A program made the position numbers and the translations under genes. The notes below the pieces were generated by a model. It made no database searches. It was not told where the DNA came from and saw only the letters and a program-made list of their open reading frames with translations. 8,930 bases of DNA from CAZGTQ01 sp964528575 (lineage in GTDB: Bacteria; Planctomycetota; UBA1135; GCA-002686595), in the NCBI GenBank assembly GCA_964528575.1, contig CAZGTQ010000390.1, forward strand, positions 1 through 8,930. The letters are read 5' to 3'. Shown here piece by piece: positions 6,248 through 8,930 of the stretch; position 1 is the first letter of the stretch; each line of letters opens with the position of its first letter.

Positions 6248-7075
6248 TCAGTAGCTCTCGCCGTCGCTCGGGAAGTCGCGGTTGCGCACGTCGGCGACGT
6301 AGTTGGAAAACGCTTCCGTCATCTGCTGCGCGATCTCCGCGTAGCGGCGCACGAAGCGCGGGTGGAAGCGGGTGTAGAGGCCGAGCATGTCGTGCGTGAC
6401 GAGGATCTGGCCGTCGCAGCCCGGGCCCGCGCCGATGCCGATCACGGGGACGCGCAGGCTCTGCGCGATCTCGGTCGCGAGCGCGGCGGGCACCTTCTCC
6501 AGCACGATCGCGAACGCGCCGGCGTCCTCGAGCGCGCGCGCGTCGCGCCGGATCTCGTCCGCCTCCTCGGGATCGCGCGCGCGCACCTGGTAGGTGCCGA
6601 ACTTGTGGATCGACTGCGGCGTGAGACCGAGGTGCCCCATCACCGGGATCCCGACGTCGACGATGCGCGCGATCGTCGCACACACCTTCTCGCCGCCCTC
6701 GAGCTTGACCGCCTCGACGCCCGACTCCTTCACCATGCGCCCGGCGTTGCGCAGCGCCTCGTCGGCGTTGACCTGATAGCTCATGAACGGCAGGTCGCCC
6801 ACGACGAGCGCACGCTCGACGCCGCGCGCGACGACGTGCGCGTGGTAGAGCATCTGCTCCATCGTCACCGACACCGTCGTCGCGAGCCCCTGGACGACCA
6901 TCGCGGCGGAGTCGCCCGCGAGGATCACGTCGACGCCGGCCTTGTCGATCAACTCGGCCATCAGGAAGTCGTAGGCCGTCAGCGCGGTGATCGGCTTGCC
7001 GTCGCGCTTCATGCGCTCGAGCGTGCGGACGGTGACCTTGCGCCGGCCGGGGCTCTTCTCGGAACGCTCGTTCAT
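6248..7075 (-). CDS. panB: 3-methyl-2-oxobutanoate hydroxymethyltransferase
   Basis: 275 residues, the usual PanB length with a slightly extended, basic N-terminus. It transfers a hydroxymethyl group from 5,10-methylene-tetrahydrofolate to 3-methyl-2-oxobutanoate (alpha-ketoisovalerate), giving ketopantoate, the first committed step to pantothenate and coenzyme A, in the cytoplasm. Family motifs in order: TAYD (33-36); GDS with metal ligand D55 followed by MVVQG; VGDLPFMSY with D94; KLEGG with E126; GHLGLTPQS (147-155); LEKVP with E193, the likely catalytic base; IGIGAGPGCDGQ (212-223); and HDMLGL (228-233). D55, D94, E126 and E193 correspond to the E. coli PanB metal and active-site residues. 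The canonical V-G-D-S-L-G is AGDSAA here, a mild variation. The ATG at 7075 is supported by AGGAG 8 bases upstream, the clearest ribosome site in the window. No panC, panD or panE neighbour is visible; the gene probably has its own promoter, divergent from the macrodomain gene. Confidence 0.97.
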   Translation of the reverse strand: MNERSEKSPGRRKVTVRTLERMKRDGKPITALTAYDFLMAELIDKAGVDVILAGDSAAMVVQGLATTVSVTMEQMLYHAHVVARGVERALVVGDLPFMSYQVNADEALRNAGRMVKESGVEAVKLEGGEKVCATIARIVDVGIPVMGHLGLTPQSIHKFGTYQVRARDPEEADEIRRDARALEDAGAFAIVLEKVPAALATEIAQSLRVPVIGIGAGPGCDGQILVTHDMLGLYTRFHPRFVRRYAEIAQQMTEAFSNYVADVRNRDFPSDGESY

Positions 7076-7083
7076 CGGCGGGG

Positions 7084-7088
7084 CTCCT
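7084..7088 (-). promoter_or_regulatory. Shine-Dalgarno AGGAG for panB
   Basis: The minus strand reads AGGAG, then 8 bases, then the panB ATG (7075-7073): optimal sequence and spacing, and it decides the panB start. It lies in the 51-bp divergent gap (7076-7126), which must also hold promoters for both panB and the macrodomain gene; no clear -10/-35 boxes could be picked out. Confidence 0.75.
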
Positions 7089-7126
7089 GGACGCGATCAG
7101 ACTAGCGCGAAACGCGCCGCGAGCCC

Positions 7127-7693
7127 ATGCTCGGCGCGATGGGCGGGCGCGGATCGGCTTTCGAGCGGCTCGCGTGCGTGCAGGGCGACCTGACCCTCGA
7201 GCGCGTCGACGCGATCGTGAACGCCGCCGGCGCGTCGCTGCGCGGCGGCGGCGGCGTCGACGGGGCGATCCACCGCGCGGCCGGCCCGGGCCTGCTCGCG
7301 GAGTGCGTCGAGCGCCATCCCGACGGCTGCCCGGTCGGCGAGGCGCGGCTGACGGGCGGGCACCGGCTCCCCGCGCGCTGCGTGATCCACACCGTCGGGC
7401 CCGTGTGGTCGGGCGGCCGCGCGGGCGAGCCGGAGCTGCTCGCCTCGTGCTACCGCTCGGCGGTCGCGCTCGCCGCCGAGCACGGCCTGCGCACGCTCGC
7501 GTTCCCGGCGATCTCGACGGGCGTGTTCGGCTATCCGCTGCGCGACGCCGCAGAGGTCGCGCTCGGCACGCTCGCGCAGGCGCTCGCGGCCACGCCCACG
7601 ATCGAGAGCGCCCGGATGGTGCTCTTCGGCGACGAGGCGTTCGCAGTGCACGCGCACGTGCTCGCCGTCATCCGCGCGCGCGCAGGCGCATGA
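7127..7693 (+). CDS. Macrodomain protein (YmdB/MacroD-like), active-site Asn replaced by Gly
   Basis: 188 residues consisting of one macrodomain close to E. coli YmdB: QGDLT (19-23), VDAIVNAAG (27-35), LRGGGGVDGAIHRAAG (38-53), CPVGEARLT (68-76), VIHTVGPVW (86-94) and FPAISTGVFGYP (126-137). Such proteins bind ADP-ribose, and many hydrolyse O-acetyl-ADP-ribose or remove ADP-ribose from acidic residues. The catalytic Asp of the GGGGVDGAI loop is kept (D45). The second Asn of the canonical NAAN motif (N25 of YmdB, important for catalysis) is Gly35 (codon GGC at 7229-7231), so activity may be reduced or altered while binding is kept. Start: ATG 7127 is used; ATG 7139 is an alternative, neither has a good Shine-Dalgarno, and the fold begins after both. 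It is divergent from panB, and its 3' end overlaps the convergent methyltransferase gene by 26 bp. Fold certain, enzymatic status uncertain. Confidence 0.92.
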   Translation: MLGAMGGRGSAFERLACVQGDLTLERVDAIVNAAGASLRGGGGVDGAIHRAAGPGLLAECVERHPDGCPVGEARLTGGHRLPARCVIHTVGPVWSGGRAGEPELLASCYRSAVALAAEHGLRTLAFPAISTGVFGYPLRDAAEVALGTLAQALAATPTIESARMVLFGDEAFAVHAHVLAVIRARAGA

Positions 7694-8858
7694 CCCAACT
7701 GTCGAACGGCGCCGACAGCCGGCCGCCGAGCACGCGGTCGAGCGCGGCGCACGTCGCGTTCGCCGCGAGCAGCGGGAGCGAGAGCGCGCCGCCGAGACGC
7801 TCGTCGCTGAAGTGCAGCGCCTGCGGCACCGGCGTCGTGAGCTGGTAGCCCGCGGCGGACTCGAGCGCGAAGCCGCGCGCTTCGAGCCAGCGCTGGACCT
7901 CGGCGCGCGGGCGCGCGTTCAGCTCGCGCAACGGCAGCAGCGGGCGCGTGCGACGGCGCGAGCGCATGCCGCGCGACCGCGGATTGAGGTCGCCGACGAC
8001 GAGCGTGCCGCCCGGGCGCACCGTGCGCGCGAGGCCGTCCATCCAGCGCTCGAAGTCGCGCGCGAACGAGACCACGCCCGAGGAGAGGACCACGTCGAAG
8101 CGCGGCTCGCCCGCGGCGGGGTACGGCGGGTCCTCGCCGAAGCCGACGCGGCCCTCGAAGTCGGCGACGCCGCTCGCGCGCGCGTTCGCCTCCGACTGGC
8201 TCACCATCTGCGGGCTCGGGTCGAACGCCCGCAGCGCGCAGCCGGGCGCGGTCAGCGCGGCTTCGATGCCGACCCATCCCGCGCCGCAGCCGAAGTCGAG
8301 GATGCGCGCGCCCGGCTGCGGCGTCGCGAAGCGGCCGACCAGGCGCCGCATCCAACGGAAGTGGCGGTAGCCCGGCGTCCCCGGGTTGCCGTTCCAGCCG
8401 CTCGCGTTCTGGTCGAACTTCGCCGTCGTCGCGTCGGGGTCGAGCACGAACGCGTAGCGCCGGCAGACGAGCACGACGCCGCGGAACGCGCACGGGCCGA
8501 GCGAGCGCGCGTCCGAGAGGCTCGTCAGGCGCGTGCGCTGCGCGTCGCAGCGAGCCAGGCCGGTGACGTGCGCGCGCGGCCAGAGCCGATCGCGCAGCGC
8601 GGCGAGCGCGTGGTCGCTCGGCGCGCCGGGCACGCACACGAGCAGGAACCCGTCCGGCGCCCACGCCGCCTCGAGCGCGCTCGCCCAGTCGGGCGCGTCG
8701 AGCGCGCCGGCCGCCGCGAGGACGTCGCCCGGAGCGCCGGCGCCGCTGCCGCCGCTCGGATCGAGCGCGCGCATCGACACGGCGTCGACGCCGAGGTCGG
8801 CGAGCAGCGGGGCGACGTCGTCCGCCGCGGGGGCCGCGGAGAGCGGGACCGGAGCCAA
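7668..8858 (-). CDS. Class I SAM-dependent methyltransferase with unassigned N-terminal region
   Basis: 396 residues from a TTG start (8858-8856). No ATG or GTG precedes it in frame before the window edge, and no Shine-Dalgarno is visible, so a start further in (for example ATG codon 29) remains possible. Residues ~184-295 form a clear class I Rossmann methyltransferase: motif I ILDFGCGAGW (186-195), acidic end of strand 2 in RAFDPSPQM (D213), FDVVLSSGVVSF (254-265) and VRPGGTLVVGDLNP (280-293). This supports SAM binding and methyl transfer; the substrate cannot be read from the sequence. Residues ~60-135 (WAPDGFLLVCVP, then LGPCAFRGVVLVCRR) look like the second half of another Rossmann methyltransferase domain lacking motif I. 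Residues 140-180 (FDQNASGWNGN) link the two. The 3' end overlaps the macrodomain gene tail-to-tail by 26 bp. An upstream same-strand gene ends 20 bases before the start, suggesting an operon. Confidence 0.85.
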   Translation of the reverse strand: MAPVPLSAAPAADDVAPLLADLGVDAVSMRALDPSGGSGAGAPGDVLAAAGALDAPDWASALEAAWAPDGFLLVCVPGAPSDHALAALRDRLWPRAHVTGLARCDAQRTRLTSLSDARSLGPCAFRGVVLVCRRYAFVLDPDATTAKFDQNASGWNGNPGTPGYRHFRWMRRLVGRFATPQPGARILDFGCGAGWVGIEAALTAPGCALRAFDPSPQMVSQSEANARASGVADFEGRVGFGEDPPYPAAGEPRFDVVLSSGVVSFARDFERWMDGLARTVRPGGTLVVGDLNPRSRGMRSRRRTRPLLPLRELNARPRAEVQRWLEARGFALESAAGYQLTTPVPQALHFSDERLGGALSLPLLAANATCAALDRVLGGRLSAPFDSWVMRLRARG

Positions 8859-8878
8859 AGCGGGGGCGCGGGGCGCGG

Positions 8879-8930
8879 TCAGCCCTCGGCGTCCTCCTCG
8901 TCCTCGCCGCGGCGCTCGTCGCGCAGCAGC
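8879..8930 (-). CDS. C-terminal fragment of an upstream gene, acidic tail
   Basis: On the minus strand an open frame enters from the right edge and ends with TGA at 8881-8879. It encodes 16 visible residues, LLRDERRGEDEEDAEG. The highly charged, acidic end is typical of a real protein tail in this GC-rich background. The stop lies 20 bases before the methyltransferase TTG, as expected for consecutive operon genes. Too little is visible to name a family, and a chance open frame cannot be excluded over so short a stretch. Confidence 0.5.
   Translation of the reverse strand, partial: LLRDERRGEDEEDAEG

Noticed and set aside
3766..6399. Very long open frames on the + strand opposite the kinase and panB genes (3766-6399 and 3885-6254)
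   Set aside because: They are Arg/Ser/Ala-rich low-complexity translations with no motifs. They mirror the kinase reading frame, an expected by-product of extreme GC content.
7671..7685. Alternating CG tract at the macrodomain/methyltransferase overlap as a Z-DNA or regulatory element
   Set aside because: Similar CG runs occur throughout the kinase and methyltransferase genes and encode Arg/Ala; this is explained by composition.

Overview
The window is a very GC-rich piece of bacterial chromosome (codon third positions almost all G or C), densely coded, with no gap over about 120 bases. The best guess at origin is a Planctomycetota-type bacterium. This rests on the long FG-GAP/VCBS protein with a C-terminal beta-rich tail of a kind I associate with that phylum, plus the extreme GC content. 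It is an inference; no rRNA or marker phylogeny is available here.

Layout, left to right: (1) 2-2461 (+), the 3' part of a gene for a repetitive calcium-loop beta-propeller surface or secreted protein with 14 visible DxDxDGDxD-type loops, cut by the left edge. (2) 2487-2509, a perfect 10-bp inverted repeat in the convergent gap. (3) 6134-2575 (-), a three-gene chemosensory-type cluster in the order cheA-like, cheY, cheX-like. The kinase has an HPt domain, two tandem MshEN (c-di-GMP-binding type) modules, then dimerisation, ATPase and CheW-like domains. The CheX-like gene starts inside the cheY stop codon (GTGA). (4) 7075-6248 (-), panB, the first committed enzyme of pantothenate synthesis, with a good Shine-Dalgarno site. 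(5) 7127-7693 (+), a YmdB-like macrodomain protein, divergent from panB, lacking a normally conserved active-site Asn. (6) 8858-7668 (-), a class I SAM methyltransferase with an unassigned N-terminal half, its 3' end overlapping the macrodomain gene. (7) 8930-8879 (-), the last 16 codons of another gene running off the right edge.

The most interesting unit is the cheA-cheY-cheX cluster. Histidine kinase, receiver and aspartyl-phosphate phosphatase form a complete phosphorylation/dephosphorylation circuit. No chemoreceptor, CheW, CheR or CheB is present in the window, and the usual P2 region of the kinase is occupied by a duplicated MshEN module. The sequence therefore suggests a phosphorelay gated by cyclic di-GMP. 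The first MshEN copy keeps both RLG motifs in exact 24-5-24 spacing; the second keeps the spacing but has lost both motif arginines, so it is probably degenerate. The panB, macrodomain and methyltransferase genes look like ordinary neighbours with no clear functional link to the cluster.
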